34,001 nucleotides of DNA from Polyangiaceae bacterium (GCA_025937895.1 JAICQL010000070.1:1-34001), one strand, 5' to 3'; positions 14,771 to 23,564 are shown, counted from the stretch's first letter. Numbers and translations: made by a program. The notes: a model not told the origin generated them from the sequence alone.

Positions 14771-15472
14771 ATGTCACAGTCCGGCTTGCCCGTGTTCGAT
14801 TTTGCGCAGGTGTTGCCGCTGGGCATGTGCTTCCCCGCGCGCATGACGGTGTTGCCGCTCGGGGGCGGGCAGCTGGCTCTGGTCTCGCCCATTCCCATCG
14901 ATGACGCGCTGGGGGCCCAGCTCGCGCGCCTGGGCGAGGTGCGCTACCTGATTGCCCCCAACCTGCTGCATCACCTGTACCTGCCGGCGGCGTGCCAGCG
15001 TTATCCAGAGGCGCGCGTGCTGGCGCCTCCGGGGCTTCTGCGCAAGCGGCCGGAGCTACGCATCGACCTCACGCTCGATCAGCCGCTGCCGGCGGAGCTG
15101 AGCGCAGCGGTGGAGGTTATCGCGCTGGCGGGTGCGCCGGCGATCTCGGAGTACGCGTTTTATCACCGCCCAGCGCGCACCCTGGTGCTGACCGATCTGG
15201 TGTTCCACGTGCTTTCGCCCGAGGGCTGGCTGGCACACCTGATGTTGTGGCTGGGCGGCTGCCACCGGCGTCTCGCGGCGAGCCGCTTCTGGCGCATGAA
15301 GCTCAGGGATCGCACGGCCTTCGCCGCCAGCGTGCAGAGCCTGCTGGAGCGCCCGTTCGACAGCCTGGTGATGGCGCACGGTGAGCCCATCCACGAGCAG
15401 GCGCGTCCGCGCCTGGCGAGCGCGCTCAGCTGGGCCCTGCCGCCGCGCGCGGCACTGGCCGCACCGAGCTGA
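14771..15472 (+). CDS. DUF4336-type protein (metallo-beta-lactamase-fold relative)
   Basis: The predicted 233-residue protein starts at ATG 14771; a TTG at 14759 would lie inside the operator. The sequence resembles DUF4336 proteins, which are distant relatives of the metallo-beta-lactamase fold. It has R-Y-L-I-A-P-N-L-L-H-H-L-Y-L, A-P-P-G-L-L-R-K-R-P-E-L, an E-Y-A-F-Y-H-R-P-A-R-T-L-V-L-T-D-L-V-F-H core, and V-M-A-H-G-E-P near the end. A full HxHxDH zinc motif is absent, so hydrolase activity is doubtful. It is divergent from a MarR regulator that shares its operator, suggesting induction by a small molecule. The last seven codons are the first unit of a 21-nt repeat array, so the stop codon is part of the repeat. 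Confidence 0.8.
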   Translation: MSQSGLPVFDFAQVLPLGMCFPARMTVLPLGGGQLALVSPIPIDDALGAQLARLGEVRYLIAPNLLHHLYLPAACQRYPEARVLAPPGLLRKRPELRIDLTLDQPLPAELSAAVEVIALAGAPAISEYAFYHRPARTLVLTDLVFHVLSPEGWLAHLMLWLGGCHRRLAASRFWRMKLRDRTAFAASVQSLLERPFDSLVMAHGEPIHEQARPRLASALSWALPPRAALAAPS

Positions 15473-15592
15473 GCACTGGCCGCACCGAGCTGAGCACTGG
15501 CCGCGCCCAGCTGAACACTGGCCGCGCCCAGCTGAACACTGGCCGCGGCCAGCTGAACACTGGCCGCGCCCAGCTGAACACAGCCCAGCTGA
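15452..15592. repeat. 21-nt tandem array (6 full copies plus a short one) between convergent genes
   Basis: Six 21-nt units begin at 15452, 15473, 15494, 15515, 15536 and 15557, of the type GCACTGGCCGCACCGAGCTGA. A 15-nt shortened unit starts at 15578. Every unit ends in TGA, and later units change GC to AC and ACCGAG to GCCCAG. The first unit supplies the C-terminus and stop of the DUF4336 gene. The rest fill most of the gap to the convergent FG-GAP gene. CAGCTG palindromes and GGCC blocks could form hairpins. Confidence 0.92.
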
Positions 15593-15616
15593 GCACGGCC
15601 CTTGCCCCTGCCGCTC

Positions 15617-17983
15617 TCAGATCGGACCGCGCTGGCAGAACACGTTCGGGATGATCGCGTTGTTGGCGTCGCCCTGCGTGCACTCCTGCACGCTGTCGCC
15701 GGGGTCAGCGACCAGGCGGACGTTCATGCCGGGGCCGATGTTGGGCACGCCCATCTGGCACTTCACGACCTCACACCTGCCGCTCGCCAGCGCGTTGGAG
15801 TTGGTCTGCTCGCACACCGGGGTGGCACCCGTGCCGTCAAACATCTGCAGCTTGGCCGCGCCCGCCGGCAGATCCAGCAAGCCGCGGTTGCACAGGTTGG
15901 CCGAGAGCTCCGCGCGGCCCGTGTTGCCCAGGCAGCGCACCTCGTTCACGCCCGACACCGTGAGATCCGCCAGCTCCAGCGAGATGCCGGTCTCGCCCTG
16001 CACGTTCTGGCGCAAGGAGTTGGGGTTCAGGTCCGGCTGGTTCCACTTGCTCACCACCTCCTGCATCGGAGGGATGGTGCCGTTGTCGCGCACGTTGTTG
16101 ATCGAATAGCTGTGCTGGTTCCAGATCGGGCGCGAGCCTGCCCAGCGCTTGTCTGCGTCGGCCCAGACCGTGACCCCGCGGCTCGACACGAAGGGCACCT
16201 GCTCGCGCTGGTTCAGCTCGTCGAACTCCGTGCAGCTGATCAGCGGGTCGCTGTTGTTCTCGCTGGTCACGATCTCGGTGTGGCCGTCGCCATCCACGTC
16301 GGCGATCACCGGGTATTCGAAGCGCGAGGTGGAGGAGCGCGGCACGCTGAACAGCACCTCACCCGTTACGCCGTTCATGATGCGCATGAAGCACTGATCG
16401 GCGTACACGACCTCGGCCCGCTGATCGCCGTCGAAGTCGAACACCGACGCGCCGCTGGTGGCGCCGCGCGGCCCGCGATCGACCTGCCAGAGGATACCCT
16501 GCGGGTTGGGGCCGCTCGGGTTCCTGCAGTTCAGCGGGTTGGCCTGCACCGAGTCGTCGTTGGAGATGCAGTCCAGATCGAAGGCGGTGATCTGATCCCG
16601 CCCGGGGGACGCAAACTCCATGCGCCCGTCGGCGTCGAAATCCGCGATCACCGGCGGCCCGCCCACCAGGCCGGAGCCGCTGCCGCGCACGTTCATGATC
16701 ACGCGGCCATCGACCTGCGTGACCAGCAGCTGGTCGCGCGCGATGATCACCATCTCCAGCCCGTCCGAGCCGGTGGCGTTGCGCCAGTCGCCCAGCTCCA
16801 CCATGCCCACGAAGGCGCCGCTGGGCACGTCGGCGTTCGGGTTCCAGAGCGGCAGGCCGCGCGCCAGCTTGGGCGCCATCGTCTGGCCGTCTTCATTCCA
16901 GTTGAAGATGCCGGTCGGCGCGACCATCTCCGCCGTGCGATCGCCGTCCACGTCGTACACGGCCGGGGGCTCGAGCAGCGCGGCCTCGATGTTTACGCGC
17001 TCGACCAGCCCGTCCAGCTCACCCACGGAGAGCGAGAACATGCCGGTGTTGGTCAAGATCTCCGGCAGCCCGTCGGGCAAGCCGTCAGCGTCGTGGATGG
17101 AGATGGCCTTGAACAGCGGCGAGCGGCTGGAGTTCTTGCGGGCGATCACCTCGAAGCCGTTGCCCGCCTTCTTCAGCACCACCAGGCCGGAGCGTGCGGC
17201 GGGCTCGCTGTCGAAATCGACCGCCACGATCTCGGGCGTACCGTCGCCGTCGAGATCGCCGAGCGCCGGCGACACGTCCGGCACCAGCGGGGTCGCGTCG
17301 TCGTGATAGCTGAACTGCAGCCGGCAGGTCCTGCCGTCGATCACGCGCAGCACGCCATCGTTGTCCGCCAGGCTGCCCTCGTAGGACACGAACACGATCG
17401 AGGGCTCGACCTCGTTGGGGTCGCCGTCAAAGTCGAAGTCCACCACCATCGGCGTGCTGATGACGTGGACCGAGTCGGGGAACTCCGCGGGCGTCCCCTG
17501 CGGCCAGTGACACTGCTGCTCGGGGCGCAGTGACGGCAGATCCACGTTGGTGCGACAGCTGAGATCAAACGGGCGATCGCCCAGGAACGACCAGGCCCGA
17601 CAGTATCTGCCACCGCAGAACTTGTCCGAGTCGCAGTCGGTGTTCGACTCACAGGGCTGAGCGGGCACGCAGCGCTGCTCCGAGCAGTCGGTGCCGCTGG
17701 GGCAGCAAGCCGCCGCGCCGTTGATGCCGGCGCCGGCACAGAACGTCTCCTCGGCAGCGCACGGGTTGTTGGCGACCGGCCCCGTGCCACCGGCGTTCGG
17801 AAAATCACTGCCCGGATCGACCTCGATCCCTGCCGGGCTCGCACACGCGCCGAACGCCATGGCGAGCGGCACGCAAGCCGCAAGCAGCGCCGCGCGCCAC
17901 ACCACACGCCGAGGGCCGCGCCCGGCCGCGCTTCCCGCGCTGGAGAGGCTGCTGACACGTCGATTGGGTAAGGTATCTCGCAT
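15617..17983 (-). CDS. Large FG-GAP/VCBS-repeat lipoprotein
   Basis: The predicted 788-residue protein starts at ATG 17983 behind a GGGGAAA site; an upstream GTG at 18019 is possible. A signal ends in a lipobox (A-M-A-F-G-A-C-A-S). A Cys-rich region follows (about residues 75-140, including C-C-P-S-G-T-D-C and C-E-S-N-T-D-C-D-S-D-K-F-C). The body has several calcium-binding-like repeats: D-F-D-F-D-G-D, G-D-L-D-G-D-G-T-P-E-I, A-D-F-D-A-D-G-R-M-E, F-D-F-D-G-D-Q-R-A-E and A-D-V-D-G-D-G-H-T-E. Such repeats form a beta-propeller, as in integrin-like surface proteins. A surface location is likely, with adhesion, matrix or carbohydrate binding as the candidate role. The C-terminal about 130 residues are a separate cysteine-containing domain. 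Confidence 0.85.
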   Translation of the reverse strand: MRDTLPNRRVSSLSSAGSAAGRGPRRVVWRAALLAACVPLAMAFGACASPAGIEVDPGSDFPNAGGTGPVANNPCAAEETFCAGAGINGAAACCPSGTDCSEQRCVPAQPCESNTDCDSDKFCGGRYCRAWSFLGDRPFDLSCRTNVDLPSLRPEQQCHWPQGTPAEFPDSVHVISTPMVVDFDFDGDPNEVEPSIVFVSYEGSLADNDGVLRVIDGRTCRLQFSYHDDATPLVPDVSPALGDLDGDGTPEIVAVDFDSEPAARSGLVVLKKAGNGFEVIARKNSSRSPLFKAISIHDADGLPDGLPEILTNTGMFSLSVGELDGLVERVNIEAALLEPPAVYDVDGDRTAEMVAPTGIFNWNEDGQTMAPKLARGLPLWNPNADVPSGAFVGMVELGDWRNATGSDGLEMVIIARDQLLVTQVDGRVIMNVRGSGSGLVGGPPVIADFDADGRMEFASPGRDQITAFDLDCISNDDSVQANPLNCRNPSGPNPQGILWQVDRGPRGATSGASVFDFDGDQRAEVVYADQCFMRIMNGVTGEVLFSVPRSSTSRFEYPVIADVDGDGHTEIVTSENNSDPLISCTEFDELNQREQVPFVSSRGVTVWADADKRWAGSRPIWNQHSYSINNVRDNGTIPPMQEVVSKWNQPDLNPNSLRQNVQGETGISLELADLTVSGVNEVRCLGNTGRAELSANLCNRGLLDLPAGAAKLQMFDGTGATPVCEQTNSNALASGRCEVVKCQMGVPNIGPGMNVRLVADPGDSVQECTQGDANNAIIPNVFCQRGPI

Positions 17984-18524
17984 GATCGTTTCCCCAGGTG
18001 TTTCACCCTGGCCGTTCACTCGTGGTAGCGCAGTTTCGCGCCGAGCGCAGGTACCTCTAACGTGCCTCGTTCACTATCAAAACGCGAGTTGTCTCGGCGC
18101 GCCAGGGCTGCGCCGAACGCGCCAGTTTTCCCAGTGTTGTCGGCCCTGAGCGACTGTTCCGGAGCCGGCCGGCAGGGCCCCAAATGGGCCGGCGCCGACA
18201 GCGGGTGTCGAGCTCACCCGAGAGGGCTCTTCACCCCTCGTGTGGCAGCGCTTTGTGGCTGTCGCTGGTGGTCGTACGAGCGCGCGGAAGCCTGCCCTGA
18301 GCGCTCCAGCTGTCGGGCGCAGCGCGCCGCTTCGTCGAGCGCAGGCGCGCATGAATTACGACGAGGTCGTAGCTTTCGAGGGACACGCGCCCCGCTTTGC
18401 CGCAGCCGCCGAGTAGGGACATTTTGGGGCTACTGCGCCGACTCGAACGTGCCGCGCCGGCGCGCGGGGCGCTGTTCAGGAACAGGCTCTTCAGGAACAG
18501 ACCCTTTGGGAACGCGGGGCGGCG
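17984..18524. other. Intergenic region upstream of the FG-GAP gene, with a short 15-nt repeat
   Basis: About 540 nt separate the purA stop from the FG-GAP gene start. No reading frame shows protein-like sequence or a convincing start. TTCAGGAACAG occurs at 18475-18485 and 18490-18500 (period 15), with a weaker third copy after it. The stretch presumably contains the FG-GAP gene promoter and leader and any purA terminator, but none is clear. Confidence 0.5.
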
Positions 18525-19802
18525 CTAGCGCTCCAGGAACCGATCGCGCTCTGGCCCGAAGGAGACCCAGCGGATCGGCACCTCGATCAGTGCCTCGATG
18601 CGCAGCACGTAGGCGCGCGCTTGCTCCGGCAGATCTTCGAAGCGCCGCACGTTGGACAGCGCACAGCGCCAGCCTGGCAGATATTCGTAGACGGGCGCGG
18701 CGCGGTCGAGCTTGCGCGTGGTGGGGAACTCGCTGAGCGTGCTGCCGTCCACGTCGGCGTACGCGGTGCAGAGCGGGATGCGCTCCAGGTAGCCGAGCAC
18801 ATCTAGCCCGGTGAGCGCGACCTCGGTGGCGCCCTGCACGCGGCAGCCGTAGCGTGTGGCCACCGCGTCGAACCAGCCCACCCGGCGCGGGCGGCCCGTG
18901 GTGGCGCCATATTCGCCTGCGTCGCCGCCGCGCTGCCGCAGCTCCTGCGCCTCATCTCCACCCAGCTCGGTCACCAGCGGACCGGAGCCGACCGCGCTGG
19001 AGTAGGCCTTGGTCACGGCCACTACCCGGCGGATGGCGTGCGGCGGCACGCCCGCGCCCACACTGGCGAAGCCCGCCAGCGGTGAGGACGAGGTGACCCA
19101 CGGGAAGATGCCGTGGTCGGGATCGCGCAGCGCGCCCAGCTGCCCCTCGAGCAGGATGCGCTGGCCGCTCTTCAAGGCAGAGTGCAAGCGCGCGCTGACG
19201 TCACCCACGTACGGGCGCAGCACCTCGCGCGCGCGGCGCAGCTCGTCCAGCACGGCGCTCAGCTCCAGCGGCGGCTTGCCGTACAGGTCGCGCAGCATGA
19301 CGTTCTTCGCTGCCAGGGTCAGCTCCAGCTGTGACACCAGCCGCTCGTCGTCGAACAGATCGTCCACGCGCACCCCAACCTTGGCGTATTTGTCCGCGTA
19401 GAAGGGCGCGATGCCGGTGCGGGTGGAGCCGAAGCTGCGCGCGCCGAGCCGCGCCTCCTCGTACTGATCGAGGCGGCGGTGATGATCCAGCAAGAGCTGT
19501 GCGCGATCAGAGACCAGGAGCTGTGGCGTGACCCCGCGCTCGGCCAGCTGCGCCAGCTCTTTCTTCAGCTGGCTCGCGTCGAGCGCCACGCCCGGCCCGA
19601 GCACGTTCAGCTTGTCCGGCCACAGTGAGCCGGAGGGCAAGAGGTGCAGCACGAACTTGCCCTGCGGCGTGATCACGGTGTGGCCGGCGTTGCCGCCGCC
19701 CGCGAAGCGCACGACGATGTCGTGATCGCGCGCGAGCGCGTCCACCATGCGGCCCTTGCCCTCGTCGCCCCAGTTGGCGCCCACCACTGCCGTGACGGTC
19801 AT
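18525..19802 (-). CDS. purA: Adenylosuccinate synthetase
   Basis: PurA joins IMP and aspartate using GTP to form adenylosuccinate, the first committed step to AMP. The 425-residue protein starts at ATG 19802 with AGGAGA about 9 nt upstream. The P-loop W-G-D-E-G-K-G holds the catalytic Asp, and G-G-G-N-A-G-H-T holds the catalytic His. P-W-V-T-S-S, G-E-Y-G-A-T-T-G-R-P-R-R-V-G-W-F-D and L-T-G-L-D-V-L complete the active site. S-T-R-T-G-I-A-P-F-Y-A-D-K-Y-A-K and E-G-Q-L-G-A-L-R-D differ from the E. coli type. They fit a subfamily I recall from other bacteria, which is a family-knowledge judgement. The retained Asp argues against PurZ. A LysR gene is divergent. Confidence 0.95.
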   Translation of the reverse strand: MTVTAVVGANWGDEGKGRMVDALARDHDIVVRFAGGGNAGHTVITPQGKFVLHLLPSGSLWPDKLNVLGPGVALDASQLKKELAQLAERGVTPQLLVSDRAQLLLDHHRRLDQYEEARLGARSFGSTRTGIAPFYADKYAKVGVRVDDLFDDERLVSQLELTLAAKNVMLRDLYGKPPLELSAVLDELRRAREVLRPYVGDVSARLHSALKSGQRILLEGQLGALRDPDHGIFPWVTSSSPLAGFASVGAGVPPHAIRRVVAVTKAYSSAVGSGPLVTELGGDEAQELRQRGGDAGEYGATTGRPRRVGWFDAVATRYGCRVQGATEVALTGLDVLGYLERIPLCTAYADVDGSTLSEFPTTRKLDRAAPVYEYLPGWRCALSNVRRFEDLPEQARAYVLRIEALIEVPIRWVSFGPERDRFLER

Positions 19803-19971
19803 GTTCGAAATCTCCTAGGTTCTGCAACGGTTCGCGGCGGCGGCGGCTCGCCGCGCCACGACAGTTGAGCTGGGCGGCGTGCAGCTTTGGCACACGCGCC
19901 GGAGGCTATCCTGGCAAGAGGGCCACCATGATACCAATGAATGTTTGGATGTGTAATCATAGCCAGCATTC
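19803..19971. promoter_or_regulatory. purA-lysR divergent intergenic region with AT-rich dyads
   Basis: Just before the LysR start the sequence turns AT-rich. Inverted repeats ATGAATG (19937-19943)/CATTCAT (19967-19973) and ATGAT (19928-19932)/ATCAT (19956-19960) are visible. Long AT-rich dyads next to a lysR gene often bind the LysR protein itself. Autoregulation is plausible; control of purA is a guess. Confidence 0.45.
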
Positions 19972-20856
19972 ATGGATCTGCTCAGCCCGCCCGTGCGCAG
20001 CTTTCTGGAGGTGGCCCGGCAAGGCAACGTGAGCGCCGCGGCGCGCCGGCTGGGGCTCACGCAGCCGGCGGTGACCAAGCAGCTGCGCGCGCTGGAGTCG
20101 GCGCTCGGAGCGCGGCTGGTGGAGCGCGCCGGGCGCGGCGTGCGGCTGACGCAGGCGGGGGAGCTGCTACGAGATTTCGCGCGCCGCGGCGCCGCGCTGG
20201 CGGAGGATCTGAACAGCGCGATGATCGAGCTGGCGCAGGGCGAGAGCGGGCAGCTGTCGATCGGTGCGGGCGCTGCCACCTGCGTGCAACACCTGCCGCC
20301 CTGGCTGCGCGAGTTCCGCCGCGCGCATCCCGGCATCGACGTGCGCATCCGTACCGGCACCAGCCGTGACGTGGAGGCCTGGGTGGCCGGCGCCGAGGTG
20401 GACCTGGGCTTTCTCACCTCCGATCCGGAGCGCACGGAGCTGGTGGTGCGGCGGTTGTTCGAGGAGCAGATCGTGCTGGTGGTGGCGCCTGGCTCCAGCG
20501 CCTCGCGGCAGGTGGCGCTGGAGTCGCTGCAGCTGATCTTGTTCCCGCGCAACACCGGCTTCCGCGAGTACCTGGAGCAGCGCTTCGCGGCGCGCCGCCA
20601 GCCGTTCACGGTCAAGATGGAGACGGACAACGTGGAGGCCATCAAGAGCTTCGTGGCGGTGGGGCTGGGTGCCTCTTTCCTGCCCATCGCCACCGTGCAG
20701 GAGGATCTGCGGCGCGGCCGCTTGCTGGCGGTGGAGCCGCGTGGACTCGGACCTTTGCGGCGCCGCACTGCCGTGGTCTGGCGCGAGGGGCGGCGCATGA
20801 CGGTCGGCATGCGCAGCTTCCTGCGCATCGTCGGCACCGGCAGGGCGCGGGGCTGA
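19972..20856 (+). CDS. LysR-family transcriptional regulator
   Basis: This 294-residue protein has the LysR layout. The N-terminal winged HTH (about 5-62) has F-L-E-V-A-R-Q-G-N-V-S-A-A-A-R-R-L-G-L-T-Q-P-A-V-T-K-Q-L-R-A-L-E. A linker helix follows, then a periplasmic-binding-protein-like effector domain (about 90-290) with L-S-I-G-A-G-A and E-A-I-K-S-F-V-A-V-G-L-G-A-S-F-L-P. The N-V-E-A-I-K motif is common in regulators related to CysB and CbbR. It is divergent from purA across a 169-nt gap with AT-rich dyads. The effector and targets cannot be read from the sequence. Confidence 0.92.
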   Translation: MDLLSPPVRSFLEVARQGNVSAAARRLGLTQPAVTKQLRALESALGARLVERAGRGVRLTQAGELLRDFARRGAALAEDLNSAMIELAQGESGQLSIGAGAATCVQHLPPWLREFRRAHPGIDVRIRTGTSRDVEAWVAGAEVDLGFLTSDPERTELVVRRLFEEQIVLVVAPGSSASRQVALESLQLILFPRNTGFREYLEQRFAARRQPFTVKMETDNVEAIKSFVAVGLGASFLPIATVQEDLRRGRLLAVEPRGLGPLRRRTAVVWREGRRMTVGMRSFLRIVGTGRARG

Positions 20857-20890
20857 GGCGTTTTTAACCTGAGTCGCAATCGGCCTCAGG
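20853..20890 (+). terminator. Hairpin region after the LysR gene
   Basis: CTGAGGC (20853-20859) and CCTGAG (20868-20873) can each pair with the same GCCTCAGG segment at 20883-20890. A T-run (20860-20865) sits between the arms instead of after the hairpin, so this is not a standard terminator. It may end lysR transcription or form alternative structures. Confidence 0.3.
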
Positions 20891-21027
20891 CTAGCGCCCA
20901 CGCTCGCTTGCTCGTCGCAATTGGCGCCAGTAACGCACGTGGCCTCGCGCCGAAACGCCGGCTAACGTCAGGCTGCGCTCAGGTCGCGGGCGCTGTTGCA
21001 TCGAGTTGCATCGAGACGAGTCGGCGC

Positions 21028-22449
21028 ATGGCGTGGAAAAAGTGGCTGGTGGTGGGCACGAGCGCGGCGCTCTGGTGGCTGTCTGGCTGCGGTCAGCTGC
21101 TGGGCGACGTGGAGCTGCAGCGTGATGAGTCGGGCACTCTGGCGCTGTCGAGTGAGGGTCCGAGTGAGGGGTCGAGTGAGGGCACGGCGCGCGGCGGCAG
21201 TTCCGCGGCTGCGCAACCGCCTGCGGGCGCGGCGGGGGACGGCGCGGCGGGTAGGGGAGGGGCCGGTGGCCTTGCCGGCAACGGCAACGTCAGCTTGCCC
21301 CTGTGTGATCCCGGGCAGTCGCGCTGTCAGGGCACGCGGCTCGAGAGGTGCAGCGAAGCCGCCACCTGGCAGCTGCTCGACAGCTGCGCCACGAGCGAGC
21401 TGTGTGAGCTGAGCCGCGCTGGCGGTGAGAGCGCCTGTCTGCTGCCTGCCTGCGGCGCGGGTGAGCGGCGCTGCGAGGGCAATCGCTTGCTGGCCTGCAA
21501 TGCAGGCCAGACCGAGCTTTCGGAAGAGCAGCTGTGCACCGAAAGCGAACGCTGTGATCCGCGCACCGGCTGTGATCCGCTGCCCTGTTCGCCGGGCGAG
21601 CGGCGCTGCAACGGCGCGCGCATCGAGGTGTGCGATCCGCAGGTGGGTGACTTTGTCCCCACTGACGAGCCGGAGTGCGCCAGCGCTCAGCTGTGCAGCG
21701 AGTCCGGAGCGGGGCCTGACAATGAAGTGCGCTGCCTCGAGCCCGTGTGCCCCGCCGCTGAGTTCCGCTGCGCAGGCGCGCTGCTGCAGCGCTGCAGCGA
21801 CGGTCGCAACGCCTGGGTCGACTTTTCACCGTGCGGCAGCGCCGAGCTGTGCAATGCCAGCCGCGGGCCGCAGGGCTGCGCGCCCGCCGAGTGTGAAGCC
21901 GGCGCGCTCAGCTGCGCGGGCGACACCCTGCTGAGCTGCCGCCCGGGCCGCGACGGCCAGGATGTAGTGGCCGAGTGCGCGCGTGCGGGCGGCTGCGACC
22001 CCCGTGCGCTCGCCTGCGCCGATCCCTGTATCGTCGGCGGAGCGCGCTGCAACGGCGCCTTCCTCGAGACGTGTGAAGACGTGCTCACTGGCTGGCAGCG
22101 CACCGAGTGCGCCAGCGCCGCGCTGTGTGACGCTGCGGCCCGCACCTGCCGCACACCCGGCTGCGACCCCAGCGAGCGTGGCTGCCGCGGCGCGCAGCCC
22201 CAGCGCTGCGCCCCCGGTCGCGACGGCTTCGTCGACGTCGGTCCAGCCTGCGCCAGCGCCGCGCTGTGCGATCCAGAAGCGGGCGCCTGCATCGAGCCCG
22301 CGTGTGAAGCAGGCGAGACCCGCTGCGACGGCCTCGACGAGCTGCTCACCTGCAATGCCGATCAGACCGGCTTCGACCCCTCGCGCTGCACGGGGCTCCT
22401 GGCGCTGTGCGATGACGGGCCGCCAGCGCGCTGCAGGTCGCTCCTGTGA
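21028..22449 (+). CDS. Cys-rich repeat lipoprotein
   Basis: The predicted 473-residue protein starts at ATG 21028, giving a Lys-Lys n-region and a lipobox (A-L-W-W-L-S-G-C-G). A Ser/Gly/Ala-rich linker (about 35-90) follows. The rest consists of about eight repeats of some 40-50 residues. Their pattern is C-x-x-G-E-x-R-C-x-G, a hydrophobic pair, C, an aromatic or Asp-rich turn, then C-A-S-A-x-L-C-D and C. The even cysteine count per repeat suggests disulfide-bonded modules exposed outside the cell. Proteins of this style are common in Polyangia and mostly unstudied. No catalytic motif is visible. A surface-binding or adhesion role is possible but unproven. Confidence 0.83.
   Translation: MAWKKWLVVGTSAALWWLSGCGQLLGDVELQRDESGTLALSSEGPSEGSSEGTARGGSSAAAQPPAGAAGDGAAGRGGAGGLAGNGNVSLPLCDPGQSRCQGTRLERCSEAATWQLLDSCATSELCELSRAGGESACLLPACGAGERRCEGNRLLACNAGQTELSEEQLCTESERCDPRTGCDPLPCSPGERRCNGARIEVCDPQVGDFVPTDEPECASAQLCSESGAGPDNEVRCLEPVCPAAEFRCAGALLQRCSDGRNAWVDFSPCGSAELCNASRGPQGCAPAECEAGALSCAGDTLLSCRPGRDGQDVVAECARAGGCDPRALACADPCIVGGARCNGAFLETCEDVLTGWQRTECASAALCDAAARTCRTPGCDPSERGCRGAQPQRCAPGRDGFVDVGPACASAALCDPEAGACIEPACEAGETRCDGLDELLTCNADQTGFDPSRCTGLLALCDDGPPARCRSLL
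21150..21185 (+). repeat. 12-nt tandem repeat (3 copies) in the Cys-rich lipoprotein
   Basis: Three 12-nt units beginning GAGTGAGGG encode the S-E-G-P-S-E-G-S-S-E-G linker after the lipobox. The unit keeps frame. Confidence 0.75.
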
Positions 22450-22533
22450 GGCGGCGCGGCGCTCTCTCGGATGCGCCGTGACCTCGCAGCTGGCCACGGC
22501 GCTCCGGCTCCACGTTGGGCGCCGCGCTGGGCG

Positions 22534-22902
22534 TCAGCCGCCTGTGTAGAAGAACTCCTCGCGCACGATCTTGCCATCCTTCACGGTGAACAAGGCCATT
22601 TCATCCATCGTGACCCGCTGGTTCTGCTGCTTGATCGTGATATCCATCGTAAATCGCACGATGAAGCGATCCTCGTTCGGGTACGGGCCCTCGACCTTGA
22701 TGTCGTGGATATCGTGATTCTTCGCCCACCAGTCGCCCTTGGCGCGGATCGCCTCGAGCCCCTTGGCGGTGCGATCCATACCGGGCGGCGCGCCCGCCTC
22801 CACGCTCACCGCGTCCTTCGCGAACAGCTCACTCAGGCACTGCTCGAACTTCCCCTCCTTACACAGCGCAACGTACCGCTTCGCCAGATCCATCGTCGTC
22901 AT
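22534..22902 (-). CDS. SnoaL-like (NTF2-fold) protein
   Basis: This 122-residue protein has the compact alpha+beta NTF2 layout. It starts with an N-terminal helix (D-L-A-K-R-Y-V-A-L-C-K-E-G-K-F-E-Q-C), then L-F-A-K-D-A-V-S-V-E, a G-L-E-A-I-R-A-K-G-D-W-W helix and a strand-rich C-terminus. That end has V-R-F-T-M-D-I-T and V-K-D-G-K-I-V-R-E-E-F-F-Y. The last motif is typical of SnoaL-like and DUF4440-type proteins, some of which are cyclases, isomerases or ketosteroid-isomerase relatives. The substrate is unknown. A GGAGG site sits 6 nt before ATG 22902. Codon use is less GC-extreme than in neighbouring genes, which may indicate transfer. The gene stands alone. Confidence 0.85.
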   Translation of the reverse strand: MTTMDLAKRYVALCKEGKFEQCLSELFAKDAVSVEAGAPPGMDRTAKGLEAIRAKGDWWAKNHDIHDIKVEGPYPNEDRFIVRFTMDITIKQQNQRVTMDEMALFTVKDGKIVREEFFYTGG

Positions 22903-23564
22903 CCGCCACCTCCGTCCGTGTTGGTTGGCTCACGGGCATAGTCACGTTTCTACGGCGCTGCAACCGAGTAGCCGCGGAGCTGCGAGGGCACCGCATAGCA
23001 CTGCTCGAGTTGGGACGTGGCACCTTGTCCGCTCGCCGCTCGAGCGGTGCTGCTCAGCGCCGGATGTGCTCGATGGCCTCACTGGAGTTCAGGAAGCGCG
23101 CCCTGATGAGCGCCATCCCACGACGCCGTGCTGCCGCGCCGTCGTCATGAGCGCATCAGCACACGACACGGCTTCACTCTGCCTCGCTCGACCCAGTGCG
23201 GATGGCTCGCCGTGGTGGGCCTCGGCTTGTCCACCAACTCGAGGAGGACGCCTTAGAGCGTCATGATGGATTCTGTGGGAGTGACCTCTGCGCGAGGGTC
23301 CCGCCGACGCCGCAGCGCACGCGAGCACGCTGCGACAATGAGAAGACCCGAACCACAGTCATCGACGCTTCAAGGGCGATGATCATCGAACGACTCTCCG
23401 CTCAGCCTCAGCCGGTCACGCCAGGAAACTGGCGCAAGCGCTTGGCAGTGGTGCGGCCCCACCCGCGCTTTCGCCCTGGCCCAAGCTCTAACCCGGAGCG
23501 TAAGCCCCTAACGGGCAGCCTGAGTGCGAGAGGCAGCAGGCGGCACCATTCCAAGGGCACATCG
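22903..23564. other. Gene-poor stretch, lower GC than surroundings
   Basis: No frame here shows recognisable protein sequence; open frames are short and without consistent codon bias. GC content appears lower than in the flanking genes. It leads into a decayed IS66-type gene, so it may be mobile-element debris or other degraded DNA. A plus-strand frame is open from 23196 into the relic, but its first 120 residues look non-coding. Confidence 0.45.

Noticed and set aside
15426..15683. Short open frames through the 21-nt array on both strands, as repeat proteins.
   Set aside because: A 21-nt unit without stops in a given frame always gives such frames. There is no start signal or conserved flanking domain.
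15602..17533. A 643-codon plus-strand open frame opposite the FG-GAP gene.
   Set aside because: Its translation is His/Val/Arg/Ala-rich antisense sequence with no motifs; the minus-strand frame has a lipobox and clear FG-GAP repeats.
18525..19802. PurZ-like enzyme of the 2-aminoadenine pathway, because the sequence differs from E. coli PurA.
   Set aside because: The W-G-D-E-G-K-G motif keeps the catalytic Asp that PurZ lacks, and no phage or nucleotide-modification genes are nearby. It fits an ordinary divergent PurA subfamily.
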